Shown here: in pieces, positions 11,801-20,279 of the stretch
Position numbering within the stretch: position 1 is the first letter of the stretch
Layout of the letters: every line of letters starts with the position of its first letter
Source: Actinobacillus equuli
GTDB taxonomy: Bacteria > Pseudomonadota > Gammaproteobacteria > Enterobacterales > Pasteurellaceae
Assembly: GCF_900636745.1 (NCBI RefSeq)
Contig: NZ_LR134310.1
Span: 2,038,501-2,102,500, forward strand
DNA length: 64,000 bases
Direction of reading: 5' to 3'
Made by a program: the position numbers and the translations under genes
Notes under the pieces: generated by a model
What the model saw: only the letters and a program-made list of their open reading frames with translations
Database searches by the model: none
Told to the model about the DNA's origin: nothing

Positions 11801-14800
11801 AATGGTACTTTGAAATTAGAGACAAATAAGCTAGATAATCAACAAGGAGTTATTCGTGCTCATACCGCAGATATTACCGCAGTTCAAAGCGTAGATAATC
11901 GTAATACGCTTGCGGATATTGCTCAGGGAATAGTTGTAACTGATTTGATGTTAAAGACAAAACAGCTTGATAATCAAGCTGGTCGTATAACTTCATTTAA
12001 TCAGGCGATGCTTCAAAGTACTGATATCCGAAATCAAGCAGGTGAAATCTTAGCCGTGAAGGATGGGCAATTGAATACCGATAAGATTTATAACCAATCA
12101 GGAACGATTGCTTCTACTAAAGCTAATTTAAGTATTCACACTCAAGCTGCCTTAAATAATCGACAAGGCTATATTAGTGCGGCGGACAAACTGACACTTG
12201 ATATAAAAGGATTGGAAAATAAACACGGTAATATCGCTTCCTCGAACCAGTTAGTTATTAACACTGCGCAACAAAAGTTATATAACCAAGGCGGTAGCAT
12301 TTTTGCGAATAATCAGGCAGAAATTGATTCGGGTGAAATCAATAATCAGAAGGGCTTGATCCGTGCAGAGAACCTACTTTCCATTAATGCTAATCAAAAT
12401 GAGATTGATAATCGCAATACTCAAAGTACAGCCCAAGGCATTGTGGGATTAGGTAATGTGATTTTACATCATGTGGATAGCCTATTAAATCAGCAGGGTA
12501 AGTTTTATGCTGAAAACAGTCTTGAAGCAACGATCAAGCAAAATGTCGACAATAGCCAAGGTGCGATTCAATCTAATGGTGATCTTATTGTTACGACCAC
12601 TGCAATAGATAACCAAGCGGGTAAACTTACTGCTAAAAATGTAGGTAATATCACTGCACAGAGTATTAATAATAATGCGATTTCTGAAAATGGATCTCTT
12701 ATTTATGCAGATTCTTTAACTTTAAATGTTCAACAACTGAATAATCAAGATACAAAAGCAAAAGGCGAACAACCAAAACAAGGTATTCAAGGAAGAGATA
12801 TTACTCTTCAAACTCAAAGTTTGAATAACCGACAAGGCGGTATTTATAGTTTAAATAATTTATCTATTGTTACCAATGAGCGAATAGATACACAACAAGG
12901 AGAATTATTAGCAGTCGATACGGTAAAAGTACAACATCATGGTCATTTGATGCTAAATAATGAAAATGGGCTCATTCAAGGTAATAAAGTCGTTGATATT
13001 AATGCAAAAGGTTTAGAATCAGAAGGAAATATTAAAACAAAAGGTGATTTAAATATTTCCTTAAAAGACAGTTTTACCTTAAATAATGCATTTGAAGCTG
13101 AAAATCTCATGTTTAAAACAGAAGGTGATTTTACTAACAATATTGAGCAAACCATTGCAAATAAAATGACGGTTTCGGCAAACAATATCGTGAACAATGC
13201 TAAGGCGGAACTTTCAGCAAATGAAACTACGTTAAATTCAAACCATTTAACCAACCGGGGGTTAATTGATGGTAACAAAACATTGGTCAATAGCACTAAG
13301 GTAACGAATATAGGTACAGGACGTATTTATGGAAATCACCTGGCATTCAATTCTAATACAGTTGAGAACTTAGCGGAAACGATTAACGGAGAAACTAAAG
13401 CCGGTACAATCGCAGCGAGAAATCGACTAGATTTTGGTGTGGGTAAGTTAGTTAATCGCGATCACGCTTTGATTTTAAGTTTGGATAAGTTATTCATCGG
13501 TGGAAAATTAGATTCAAATAGTAAGGCAATAGGTAAAGCTTCTTTTATTGATAATGGTAGTGCAACAATTGAAGTACTCGGGGATAGTAGAATTAGTTCT
13601 ACCCGTTTACTTAATCATGATCTTTATGTTAAGACTGGGATTGATACTAAGGTTGAAAAAATTAATGAACATGCTTTAGGAAAAAGCGCTCATCGTTATA
13701 GAGAAAAACGAGACGGCTATTATAGAGTAAATAATGGTTCGAGAAATCCGAATTCTTATTTCCAATTAAACAATGGAACAAGAATAGAGGGAAAAGGTTG
13801 GTATTCTTGGAACTATAAACAAACCACAAGTACAACAACTTTAGAACATACTGACTCTTCAAAAATATCTATCGGAGGCACATTAGTTCTTGATGGTAAT
13901 GATCTTCATAATAAATATAGTCAGCTTTTAGTTGGTAACCAACTTTGGTTAGGAAATATGGTATTTAATGAAAATACTCAAAATAGTTCTCTAAATGGAA
14001 GTAATGTAAAACTTCATAATGAAGATATTAAAGGTGAAATTAATCGCCAAGATGAAGGTACTTATCGAATCGAATATCGTGTACGTAAGAAAAAAGGTAG
14101 AAAAGGACATTACCACTATCATCATAATGGATTGAAATATGGACCCTATGCTCATCCAACAGAATATTTTTCTTTTAATAGAGTATTAAATACGATTGGT
14201 ATGCCAATTTCGTCTAATGCCAGTGTTGAAGAAAAAACGCCGAGTAAAGATATTAAATTAGAAACCGTTTCTGTCGTTTCTCCTCAAATAGAAAATGTAG
14301 ATAAACTTGTTTCATCTCCTCAATTAAAGACATTAAATAAAACAGAAATTACATTTAAGTCTGCTATTGATAATAATACGATTATTGATTCAGGGCAGAT
14401 TATGGCTACACCGAATACTTCGGTGGAACAATTTAGAACAAAAAACATACCCAATATCACTCTTCCAGTGGTGAAAACACACTTAAATAAAGTATCTTTA
14501 CCACAAGCAAGCCTTTATAAAATTAATCCAGAAGCGCCAAAAGGTTATCTAGTTGAAACGGATCCTAAATTTACTAACCAAAAGCAATGGTTAAGTAGCG
14601 ATTATATGCTTGAACAATTACGTGACAAGCAAGATAACATTTATAAGCGTTTAGGTGATGGTTTTTATGAACAACGTTTAATCAATGGACAAATCAATCA
14701 GCTCACAGGTCGTCGTTATATTGGGGGTTACCACAATGATTTGGCTCAATATCAAGCGCTAATGAATAGCGGGGTAAAATACGCTAAACAATTTAATCTG

Positions 14801-17800
14801 GCGGTGGGCGTCGGCTTAACTGCCAAGCAGATGTCAGAACTTACAACCGATATGGTGTGGTTGGTTAATAAAGAAGTAACCTTGGCAGATGGTCGTAAAG
14901 TTACCGTACTCGTGCCACAAGTCTATCTTGTTGCTCGGGATAGTGATATTACTTCTCGTGGGGCGGTGATTTCTGCGAATCAAATTATTGGTAACGTAGC
15001 TAATTTACAAAATAGAGGTGTAATTGCTGGTCGAGATTTGACTCGAATTCATTCAAACCAATTTGAAAATCGAGGTACTATTCTTGGCAATAGCGTAGAT
15101 TTATCCGCAACGCAAAACTTGATTAACCTCGGTGGCAAAATTGAAGCGGTTAAATCGCTCTCTCTTTCTGCAGGAAAAAGTTTAGAAATTGTAAGCACGC
15201 TATCTTCTTCACAAAGTGCCCATAATGCCTTCTCCCATACAATATTAGATCAAACCGGTACTGTAAAAGTGACGGGGAAACATGGTCAATTAAATCTATA
15301 TAGTGATGACAATTTAACTGTTAAAGCAGCACATATTGAAAGTGAAGGATCAGTAAGTGCAACAGCAAAGAATGCGCTGCAAATTACTACCTTAAATATC
15401 AGTAATAAAGAGCATTATAACCATGATGCGGATAACTATTATCGTTTAGATCAGAAATCTGAAGTAGGTAGCATTTTTAGCAGCAAGGAAGGCGTTTCAT
15501 TAAGAGGACAAAAAGGGGTAACTTTACGTCAAGCAATTGTGAGTAGCGATGGAGGCGATATTTTTATTGGCTCAAAAGGTGATGTTCGTCTTGAAGTTGG
15601 GGAACAGTCGGAACAGTTAGCAAGTAGTTCGAAAGGTTCGACAAAAGGTTGGTTTAGTAAAACAACTGAAACCCGCCGTCATCATCACGATACTACCGAA
15701 GCTGTAGGTAGCGAGATAGATGGCAAGAGTGTTACCCTCTATTCTCAAGCAGGAAAAGTAGATGTCCATGGTTCAACGGTAGTAGCGGATAAGAAATTAG
15801 ATATCAACAGTAAGACTGGCGTAAATATCACCTCTGCGACTAATACTTATTACGTTGAAGATGAACACATTAAAACGAAAAGCGGTTTGATGGGGGTAAA
15901 GGGAGGTCTGGGTTTCACTCTCGGTAAGAAAAAAGAGCAACTTGAAACTGATAATTTCCAAGAAAGAGCAGTTTCAAGTCGAGTAGGTAGCCTTTCTGGG
16001 AACACAATGATTCATACGGATGGGCATTATCAACAGAAAGGTAGTGTGGTTACTTCAGGTAAAGGCAATGTTGATATTTCAGCTCAAAGCGCCGAAATCG
16101 CCGCCGCTCGTTCGGATTATAAAAGTAACTACAAATATACTCTTGAACAAAAAGGTGTTACGGCTACTTTAACTGGAGCAATAGCTTCAGCGATACAAGC
16201 GGTTGATTCTACGCTGAAATCTGCAAAAGCGTTAGGCAGCAGTAAAAATGACCGAATCAATGCGCTTGGTGCGGTAAACGCAGGCTTTGAGGCAATGCGA
16301 ACGGCAGAACAAGTGCAAGGTATTGTGAAAGCGGCTTCAGAAGGATCTGCTACAGGCGGTGCTGTAGGAGTCAGTGTTACTTATGGACAACAAAAATCTG
16401 AGCAGACTCAACATAGCAAAGGCAATACGGCAGAGAAAAGTCAAGTAAATGCAGGTGGTAAAGTCAATATTCTCACTACTGGTAAAGGCGAACAATCAGA
16501 TATTACGATTGCCGGTTCAGATGTGTCGGGACAAGCGGGGACGCACCTAAAAGCGGACGGCAAAGTTAATATTGAAGCGATAGACGAAAATCATCTTGAA
16601 CGTAGTAAAAATAAATTAAGTGGATTTAGTGCCGGTGTGGGAATTCAATTCGGTGACGGTATCACTGCTGGAGTTGCTGCTGGCGGAAATGTGGCAAAAG
16701 GTTACGGCAATGGCGAGAGTCAAGCGTGGGTAGCCAGCCAAGTGGGTAGTCAAGATAGCAAAACTACGATTGAAAGTGGTCGTGATGCGAATATTATCGG
16801 CTCACAAGTGCAAGGCAAACGAGTAGAAGTGACCGCTGATAACTTAAATATCGAAAGTTTACAAGATACCGCTAAGTATAAAGGAAAACAGGAAAGAATA
16901 AGCGGACAAGTAACGGTAGGTTATGGTGTATCAGTAGGCGGAAGTTACGGTAAATCGAAAATCAATTCGGATTATGCCAGTGTTAAAACCCAAGCGGGAA
17001 TATCAGCGGGTGATGAAGGTTATGATGTAAATATAAATAATAAAGTAAAGCTTACTGGCAGCGCAATTCTTTCTTCCGCAGAAAAGGAGAAGAATTCGTT
17101 ATCAGCCAGAACATTTAGTTTTACGGACATAATAAATCATTCAGATGCTACGGCAAGTTCGTCAGGATTTGGTATGGGATTCTCAGTGGGTAAAGATCAG
17201 ACTTCAAAAGAAGATAAACAAAATAATAAAGTTTATCGTGCTGAACGTGAAAAAAATGGAGAAACTTTTGATAAAGCTAATCCGAATAAAGGGAGTTCAA
17301 ATTCAATCAAATTTGGTTTAGGAGAAAGTGATGTACATAGTGCAGATTTCTATGCTTTGGCAAAAATCGGAACAGTAAATTTACTTAGTAATACGAAGAA
17401 ATCAATAAATAGTTCAAGTGTTACCCCATCTGTTATCAGTGATGGAGTGTTTACGATTCGAGATAGAGAAGGGCAGGAAAATATCAGCCATATTAAAAAA
17501 GGAACTACTGAGCAGACTAACCGATTAGAGCAACAAGATTATCGCTCTCTCCAAAAAGATGTAGAGACAGATACGGCAATTAAAAAAGGCTTCTATACAA
17601 ATATGGCCGGTTTAACAGATGAAGCCTATAGGGCTATGTTTATAGCAGAGCATTGGATGCTAACGGCGAAAATAGATGAAAATGGGGATCCTATAAAGAA
17701 TTCTAAATTACTGGAGGATATGGCTAAGGAAGCTGATGAGAAAAGTATAGATCGAGAAGAATATCTCAATGACCAAATAGCTAAAGGACGTAATATCTAT

Positions 17801-18634
17801 CAATTAAGAGAGATCTCCGATCAGGAACGTAATAATCTAAAACAAGTGACCTATACCGATTCAGTGACAGGAAAATCTGAAACAAGATACGTTATCGCAT
17901 TTAATGGTATTTTTAACGATGAAAACGCAGCGGCAAAATTTGCTTGGCAGAACTACGTAGCCAAGGAAGGTGAATCAGGAAAAATAGATAACCGTATTCA
18001 TCAAGATGTTTATTTTGTTCACCATCCAACAGCAAATAATTCTGTATCAGAATTGCTTGTGGCTGGTTATGAAAAAATGTTTGAAACATCTTTTGGTAAT
18101 CTACTTGGTATGGATAATTCCAGCTTACAAGCGAAAGATTTAATGACGAAGTATGGCAAAGATAATCTCTTCATTGGCTCACATAGTCGAGGGACATTAA
18201 CTGTAGCTAATGCGTTAAATGCACTAAATACAGAAGAAAACCGAAATAACACAGTATTGTCAGATACAAAGGTAAAAATGATCGGTCCAGCTGCCAATGT
18301 GACTAATGCCGATAATATATTAAGTAGATTACAAACAGGCAAAGCTCGTGCAAATGGCGAAGGTTCAATTCGTATTGAAAACCACGAGCAGGATCCCGTA
18401 GGCAGTATGCCTATAATATTGGGCGGAAATCCTGCGACGATGAACGATAACGAACAAAATCGAGGACTGATAAGAAGAATCATAGATATGTTTGGTGATA
18501 ATTCTTCTATGCATAATTGTTACGGTTTAGGACAAGAACAATGTAAAAAAGATGGTTATCGTAAAGAAGGGGATTTAATGATGAACAAAGAACAAACTAT
18601 TTATGATTTAAACAAAAATCGAAATAAACAATAG
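8867..18634 (+). CDS. FhaB/CdiA-like filamentous hemagglutinin (TpsA) with hydrolase-like C-terminal domain
   Basis: 3255 aa secreted protein. An ESPR extension at residues 1-29 (MNKKSFRVIF...VVVSELAKSEGK) is followed by a signal peptide ending near ALA|E71. The TPS secretion domain (about 72-310) carries NPYL at 144-147, NPSGL at 184-188 and the C-x-x-C pair at 190/193. Hundreds of residues of short beta-helix repeats (NNRQG, DNQ.G) follow. A less repetitive, Tyr/His-rich central region lies at about 1600-1900, then a segment LTAKQMSELTTDMVWLV as in CdiA-type proteins before a second repeat region. The last 300 residues are different: a nucleophile-elbow-like SHSRG (Ser3107), DPV...P (Asp3176) and a late His3216 in the order of a class-3-lipase-like triad. 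No VENN motif was seen. Role as adhesin and/or contact-dependent effector is inference. Secretion would need TpsB, which is frameshifted here. Confidence 0.9.
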   Translation: MNKKSFRVIFSKTLQRLVVVSELAKSEGKGSEASASSTSGLISSIFCKIRPLTFSLFCALGFVSFSENALAELVIQADKSAPKHAQPIVLKTANGLPQVNIQTPNDKGLSHNKYSKFDVDTKGAILNNSRTQTQTQQAGMIQGNPYLARGEAKVILNEVNSNDPSVLKGYVEVAGKKADVIIANPSGLHCEGCGIINSDRATLTTGKPQIKQGNLDSFVVERGKVKVSGKGLDNSRVDYTEILARETEVNAGIWSKKETKVVTGKNTIKRSNHAEDLQIIHTKQPLAGENQPKFAVDVGELGGMYSGKIHLIGTEKGVGVRNAGHIGASVETLKIDSQGRIVNSGTLNAKKDVQLVGTKGIENRGKIENRQGNITLNTPADIHQDGIIVARAGHIHKTANQSITQHGETVAKGNIRYQATKVTASKDSLIAAGVEVKDTAQGETRVIEKASAEGKTITVQTSEKATLQGKHLASGRINVKTSEANLDNSYTSAYSIYVDASKSHVQANSATLLAKNDLTLNTPVGLETKGSYLKAERITTKQRSLNTQDAMWEQTGLSELKLEVVDKLQNQGGTFKTQGDLSVKANGINNRQGRLLANGKLTVNAGKDEVDSIQGIMLSNQTFSITSGELINDAGLIQSNQNVSINTQGQALSNQQGRIISSGKQTLQTADINNRQGLVYTQQDFILNGSNLTNDKGKISVAKQADISLSGKLSQQNGVVEVQKLNLKVNALNSTAQSLILADTSNISTLDKLTNQDSRIITKQKGDIRTGNTLNNTNGTLSSQQGSLTIYTDNHSLINEKGIIIAYQNATIDSGVIDNKQGLIFANNVALNSNNQTINNQNTLSEKQDKGIIALNSLVLTTDLLNNDKGNIFSRNKTVINTNLLLQNTGLITANIVNLVSQVIRSNQNSEISGQQVNVKSQTLDNKGSKLIAHQMAHIDVKQGVQNYNGTLASLGKVLSINTHQSELNNAGGMIAVQNGTLKLETNKLDNQQGVIRAHTADITAVQSVDNRNTLADIAQGIVVTDLMLKTKQLDNQAGRITSFNQAMLQSTDIRNQAGEILAVKDGQLNTDKIYNQSGTIASTKANLSIHTQAALNNRQGYISAADKLTLDIKGLENKHGNIASSNQLVINTAQQKLYNQGGSIFANNQAEIDSGEINNQKGLIRAENLLSINANQNEIDNRNTQSTAQGIVGLGNVILHHVDSLLNQQGKFYAENSLEATIKQNVDNSQGAIQSNGDLIVTTTAIDNQAGKLTAKNVGNITAQSINNNAISENGSLIYADSLTLNVQQLNNQDTKAKGEQPKQGIQGRDITLQTQSLNNRQGGIYSLNNLSIVTNERIDTQQGELLAVDTVKVQHHGHLMLNNENGLIQGNKVVDINAKGLESEGNIKTKGDLNISLKDSFTLNNAFEAENLMFKTEGDFTNNIEQTIANKMTVSANNIVNNAKAELSANETTLNSNHLTNRGLIDGNKTLVNSTKVTNIGTGRIYGNHLAFNSNTVENLAETINGETKAGTIAARNRLDFGVGKLVNRDHALILSLDKLFIGGKLDSNSKAIGKASFIDNGSATIEVLGDSRISSTRLLNHDLYVKTGIDTKVEKINEHALGKSAHRYREKRDGYYRVNNGSRNPNSYFQLNNGTRIEGKGWYSWNYKQTTSTTTLEHTDSSKISIGGTLVLDGNDLHNKYSQLLVGNQLWLGNMVFNENTQNSSLNGSNVKLHNEDIKGEINRQDEGTYRIEYRVRKKKGRKGHYHYHHNGLKYGPYAHPTEYFSFNRVLNTIGMPISSNASVEEKTPSKDIKLETVSVVSPQIENVDKLVSSPQLKTLNKTEITFKSAIDNNTIIDSGQIMATPNTSVEQFRTKNIPNITLPVVKTHLNKVSLPQASLYKINPEAPKGYLVETDPKFTNQKQWLSSDYMLEQLRDKQDNIYKRLGDGFYEQRLINGQINQLTGRRYIGGYHNDLAQYQALMNSGVKYAKQFNLAVGVGLTAKQMSELTTDMVWLVNKEVTLADGRKVTVLVPQVYLVARDSDITSRGAVISANQIIGNVANLQNRGVIAGRDLTRIHSNQFENRGTILGNSVDLSATQNLINLGGKIEAVKSLSLSAGKSLEIVSTLSSSQSAHNAFSHTILDQTGTVKVTGKHGQLNLYSDDNLTVKAAHIESEGSVSATAKNALQITTLNISNKEHYNHDADNYYRLDQKSEVGSIFSSKEGVSLRGQKGVTLRQAIVSSDGGDIFIGSKGDVRLEVGEQSEQLASSSKGSTKGWFSKTTETRRHHHDTTEAVGSEIDGKSVTLYSQAGKVDVHGSTVVADKKLDINSKTGVNITSATNTYYVEDEHIKTKSGLMGVKGGLGFTLGKKKEQLETDNFQERAVSSRVGSLSGNTMIHTDGHYQQKGSVVTSGKGNVDISAQSAEIAAARSDYKSNYKYTLEQKGVTATLTGAIASAIQAVDSTLKSAKALGSSKNDRINALGAVNAGFEAMRTAEQVQGIVKAASEGSATGGAVGVSVTYGQQKSEQTQHSKGNTAEKSQVNAGGKVNILTTGKGEQSDITIAGSDVSGQAGTHLKADGKVNIEAIDENHLERSKNKLSGFSAGVGIQFGDGITAGVAAGGNVAKGYGNGESQAWVASQVGSQDSKTTIESGRDANIIGSQVQGKRVEVTADNLNIESLQDTAKYKGKQERISGQVTVGYGVSVGGSYGKSKINSDYASVKTQAGISAGDEGYDVNINNKVKLTGSAILSSAEKEKNSLSARTFSFTDIINHSDATASSSGFGMGFSVGKDQTSKEDKQNNKVYRAEREKNGETFDKANPNKGSSNSIKFGLGESDVHSADFYALAKIGTVNLLSNTKKSINSSSVTPSVISDGVFTIRDREGQENISHIKKGTTEQTNRLEQQDYRSLQKDVETDTAIKKGFYTNMAGLTDEAYRAMFIAEHWMLTAKIDENGDPIKNSKLLEDMAKEADEKSIDREEYLNDQIAKGRNIYQLREISDQERNNLKQVTYTDSVTGKSETRYVIAFNGIFNDENAAAKFAWQNYVAKEGESGKIDNRIHQDVYFVHHPTANNSVSELLVAGYEKMFETSFGNLLGMDNSSLQAKDLMTKYGKDNLFIGSHSRGTLTVANALNALNTEENRNNTVLSDTKVKMIGPAANVTNADNILSRLQTGKARANGEGSIRIENHEQDPVGSMPIILGGNPATMNDNEQNRGLIRRIIDMFGDNSSMHNCYGLGQEQCKKDGYRKEGDLMMNKEQTIYDLNKNRNKQ

Positions 18635-18644
18635 GAGAGTATGT

Positions 18645-18986
18645 ATGAAATTATTGGTAACCCTTTGCAGTATGTTTTTTCTAGTTAGCTGTTCTTTTGG
18701 TGGTTTTAAGCCTCCTAAACTTTACTATATATGGTATTCAAAAAATAAAAAGTTTGAGTCATTGATAGATCTTGTTGATGCAAAAGAAAAAGATATGCGG
18801 ACTTGTGGAATGGATCCCGTTCTTGGTGAAAGTGGTAGTGCAAAAACTAACTTATGCTTAGAACGAAAAGGCTGGTATTTGAAAGGTGGTCCAGTTTGTG
18901 AAAATGAGTTAATGTGGAATCAACCTTTATGTATTCAATGGCGTGCGGAGCATAGTAAACCAAATGCGAAGCCTTGGGGAAAATAA
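18645..18986 (+). CDS. Small lipoprotein downstream of TpsA, candidate immunity protein
   Basis: 113 aa. A lipobox (FLVSC, Cys at about residue 16) ends an N-terminal signal peptide, so it should be a periplasm-facing lipoprotein. The mature part is Lys/Trp/Tyr-rich, has five further Cys, and ends WRAEHSKPNAKPWGK. It starts 10 bases after the tpsA stop with GGAGAG as Shine-Dalgarno, so it is translated from the same message. I do not recognise the family. Position directly behind a variable effector-like tip, and a second decayed copy of its C-terminus at 20035-20088, suggest an immunity protein acting in the envelope. This is inference. Confidence 0.75.
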   Translation: MKLLVTLCSMFFLVSCSFGGFKPPKLYYIWYSKNKKFESLIDLVDAKEKDMRTCGMDPVLGESGSAKTNLCLERKGWYLKGGPVCENELMWNQPLCIQWRAEHSKPNAKPWGK

Positions 18987-19016
18987 AGTATAGAGAATTC
19001 TCAAAACAGAAGAAAA

Positions 19017-19163
19017 ATGAAAAACATCCACCAAGTCATTTTTAACAAAAGCCCCGGTAATGCGTAGTGGTTTCTGAACTTGCTAAATCAGCAGGAAAAG
19101 TGAAAGCAATTTTTGCTGATTCGGTGGATATTGCTTCAATTTTGCAAAATTTTTCTGAAAAAT
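19017..19163 (+). pseudogene. Orphan ESPR fragment of a TpsA gene
   Basis: The ATG at 19017 reads MKNIHQVIFNKSPGN and then stops. Shifting frame at about 19060 continues with CVVVSELAKSAGKVK and runs to the TGA at 19163-19165. Together these match an extended-signal-peptide region (compare VVVSELAKSEGK of the large TpsA). It is a remnant of a second tpsA start with a frameshift and nothing following it except an uptake-signal hairpin. Confidence 0.75.
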
Positions 19164-19207
19164 GACCGCTTGTAAGTTGTTTGCTTTCTACAAGCGGTCT
19201 TTTTTTA
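19164..19207 (+). terminator. Uptake-signal inverted pair, terminator-like
   Basis: GACCGCTTGTA (19164-19174) pairs perfectly with TACAAGCGGTC (19189-19199) and is followed by seven T. ACAAGCGGTC is the full uptake-signal core. Confidence 0.8.
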
Positions 19208-19214
19208 TGAAAAG

Positions 19215-19616
19215 TTGCATATTTCCCTCCCTAAAAAACAATACAGCGAAGGTAATATAGCCGAGAAAAACCAAGTAAATTCAAGCGGTAAAGTCAATAT
19301 TCTCACTACTGGTAAAGGCGAACAATCAGATATTACAATTGCTGGTTCAGATGTGTCGGGACAAGCGGGTACGCACCTAAAAACGGACGGCAAAGTTAAA
19401 TTGAAGCGATAGACGAAAATCACTTGGAATGCAGTAAAAACCAATCAAGCGGATTTAATGTCGGTGTGGGGATTCAATTCGGTGACGGCATCACTGCTGG
19501 GGTTACTGAGGGCGGAAGATTTAGGTATTGAAAACGATTATTTGAAGGATTTTGAAGAAAAATGGAATTCTACGGATACTAACCCATCATTGCCAAAAAT
19601 AGTTAATCCTAAATAA
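19215..19616 (+). pseudogene. Degenerate TpsA C-terminal cassette
   Basis: About 270 bases (19249-19516) align with 16424-16687 inside the large tpsA gene, including a 50-base identical block (19287-19336 against 16457-16506). One base is missing at about 19401 (AAAGTTAAATTG against AAAGTTAATATTG), which breaks the frame. After the GIT.GV..GG point the similarity stops. A different frame (19515-19616) then encodes 33 residues ending ...LPKIVNPK and a TAA, directly followed by the Shine-Dalgarno of the next lipoprotein gene. It looks like the repeat region and last tail of another TpsA variant, with the tip in between deleted. Confidence 0.8.
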
Positions 19617-19627
19617 GGAGAAGAATA

Positions 19628-19867
19628 ATGAAACCAATAATAGTGTCAGCTATAAGTTTTTTGCTCTTATCGGGATGTACTTTCTCGGCAGATAGCTATT
19701 TCGTTAGGTGGTGGAATGGTAATCTTCCTATGTCTGATGGTGAACGAAAGGCTTGGAGCTATTGTTTGAGGGAATCTAAATTAAGGTATCCTGATAGCAT
19801 AGACCATGTAGAGGAGGAAAGAATAAAATACCGAAAAGAATGTATGAAAAAGAAAAGATATTTTTGA
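19628..19867 (+). CDS. Small lipoprotein of the TPS cassette region
   Basis: 79 aa with signal peptide and lipobox (LLLSGC, Cys at about residue 17). The mature part contains SYFVRWWNGN, two Cys and a very basic end (KKKRYF). TAAGGAGAAGAATA precedes the ATG, 11 bases behind the stop of the degenerate TpsA tail, the same arrangement as tpsA and its lipoprotein at 18645. Family not recognised. It may be an orphan immunity protein left after its toxin decayed. Gene is short but has good translation signals and a partial paralogue just downstream. Confidence 0.6.
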   Translation: MKPIIVSAISFLLLSGCTFSADSYFVRWWNGNLPMSDGERKAWSYCLRESKLRYPDSIDHVEEERIKYRKECMKKKRYF

Positions 19868-19890
19868 AATTAAAATAAAGGAGATAGAAA

Positions 19891-20088
19891 ATGAGATTCT
19901 TGATTTTTTATTCCTTTTTATTTTTTTGTTGTGTTTCAGCAAATAGCTATTTTGTTAGATGGTGGAATGACAATATTCCTCTTTCTGATAAAGAAAGGAG
20001 GGCATGGAAAAGAAAGGGTAATAAATGGAGTTAGAGCATTAAATGGCGAGCAAAACATAGCAAGCCAGATGTAACCGTGGGGACATAA
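19891..20088 (+). pseudogene. Truncated lipoprotein paralogue, apparently chimeric
   Basis: ATG 19891 (AAAGGAGAT upstream) opens a 47-codon frame ending at TAG 20032-20034. Its ANSYFVRWWNDN...PLSDKERRAW parallels the 79-aa lipoprotein just upstream (ADSYFVRWWNGN...PMSDGERKAW). The same frame continues past the TAG with SIKWRAKHSKPDVTVGT and TAA at 20086, which parallels the C-terminus of the 113-aa lipoprotein (CIQWRAEHSKPNAKPWGK). It therefore looks like a fusion of remnants from two lipoprotein genes, interrupted by a stop. The N-terminus has a hydrophobic signal but CCVSA instead of a good lipobox. Confidence 0.65.
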
Positions 20089-20133
20089 CGTATTGTAGTT
20101 TTAATACTACATTTACATGCGATTGAATAAAAC

Positions 20134-20159
20134 AAAAGCGAGAGAAATCTTGCTTTTTT
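20134..20159 (+). terminator. Intrinsic terminator closing the TPS region
   Basis: AAAAGCGAGA, tetraloop GAAA, TCTTGCTTTT (ten pairs with one G-T), then more T. Ends rightward transcription before the convergent purH gene. Confidence 0.85.
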
Positions 20160-20182
20160 ATAGTGGCTATATTAAATAAAGA

Positions 20183-20267
20183 AAGCGGTCTATTTTCCTT
20201 TATTTTTTGCAATTCAATTAGAACGGAGGAGGAGAGTTTGCAAAGGTTTAGAGAAAATAGACCGCTT
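20183..20267 (-). terminator. Uptake-signal inverted pair behind purH
   Basis: AAGCGGTCTATTTTC (20183-20197) is the exact reverse complement of 20253-20267, with a 55-base loop. The right arm belongs to a full core GACCGCTTGT at 20260-20269. Possible terminator for purH on the minus strand. Confidence 0.5.
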
Positions 20268-20279
20268 GTTCGGACATAA

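Noticed and set aside
12976-13296. 106-codon minus-strand frame inside tpsA
   Set aside because: Antisense of beta-helix repeats; hydrophobic composition results from the complementary Asn/Lys codons.
18067-18483. 138-codon minus-strand frame opposite the TpsA tip
   Set aside because: Considered as an antisense immunity gene, but it has no Shine-Dalgarno and mirrors the sense codons; the sense frame has clear motifs.
19215-19412. 65-codon intact gene in the cassette region
   Set aside because: It is only the in-frame part of a tpsA repeat fragment ahead of a one-base deletion, and lies directly after a terminator without translation signals.
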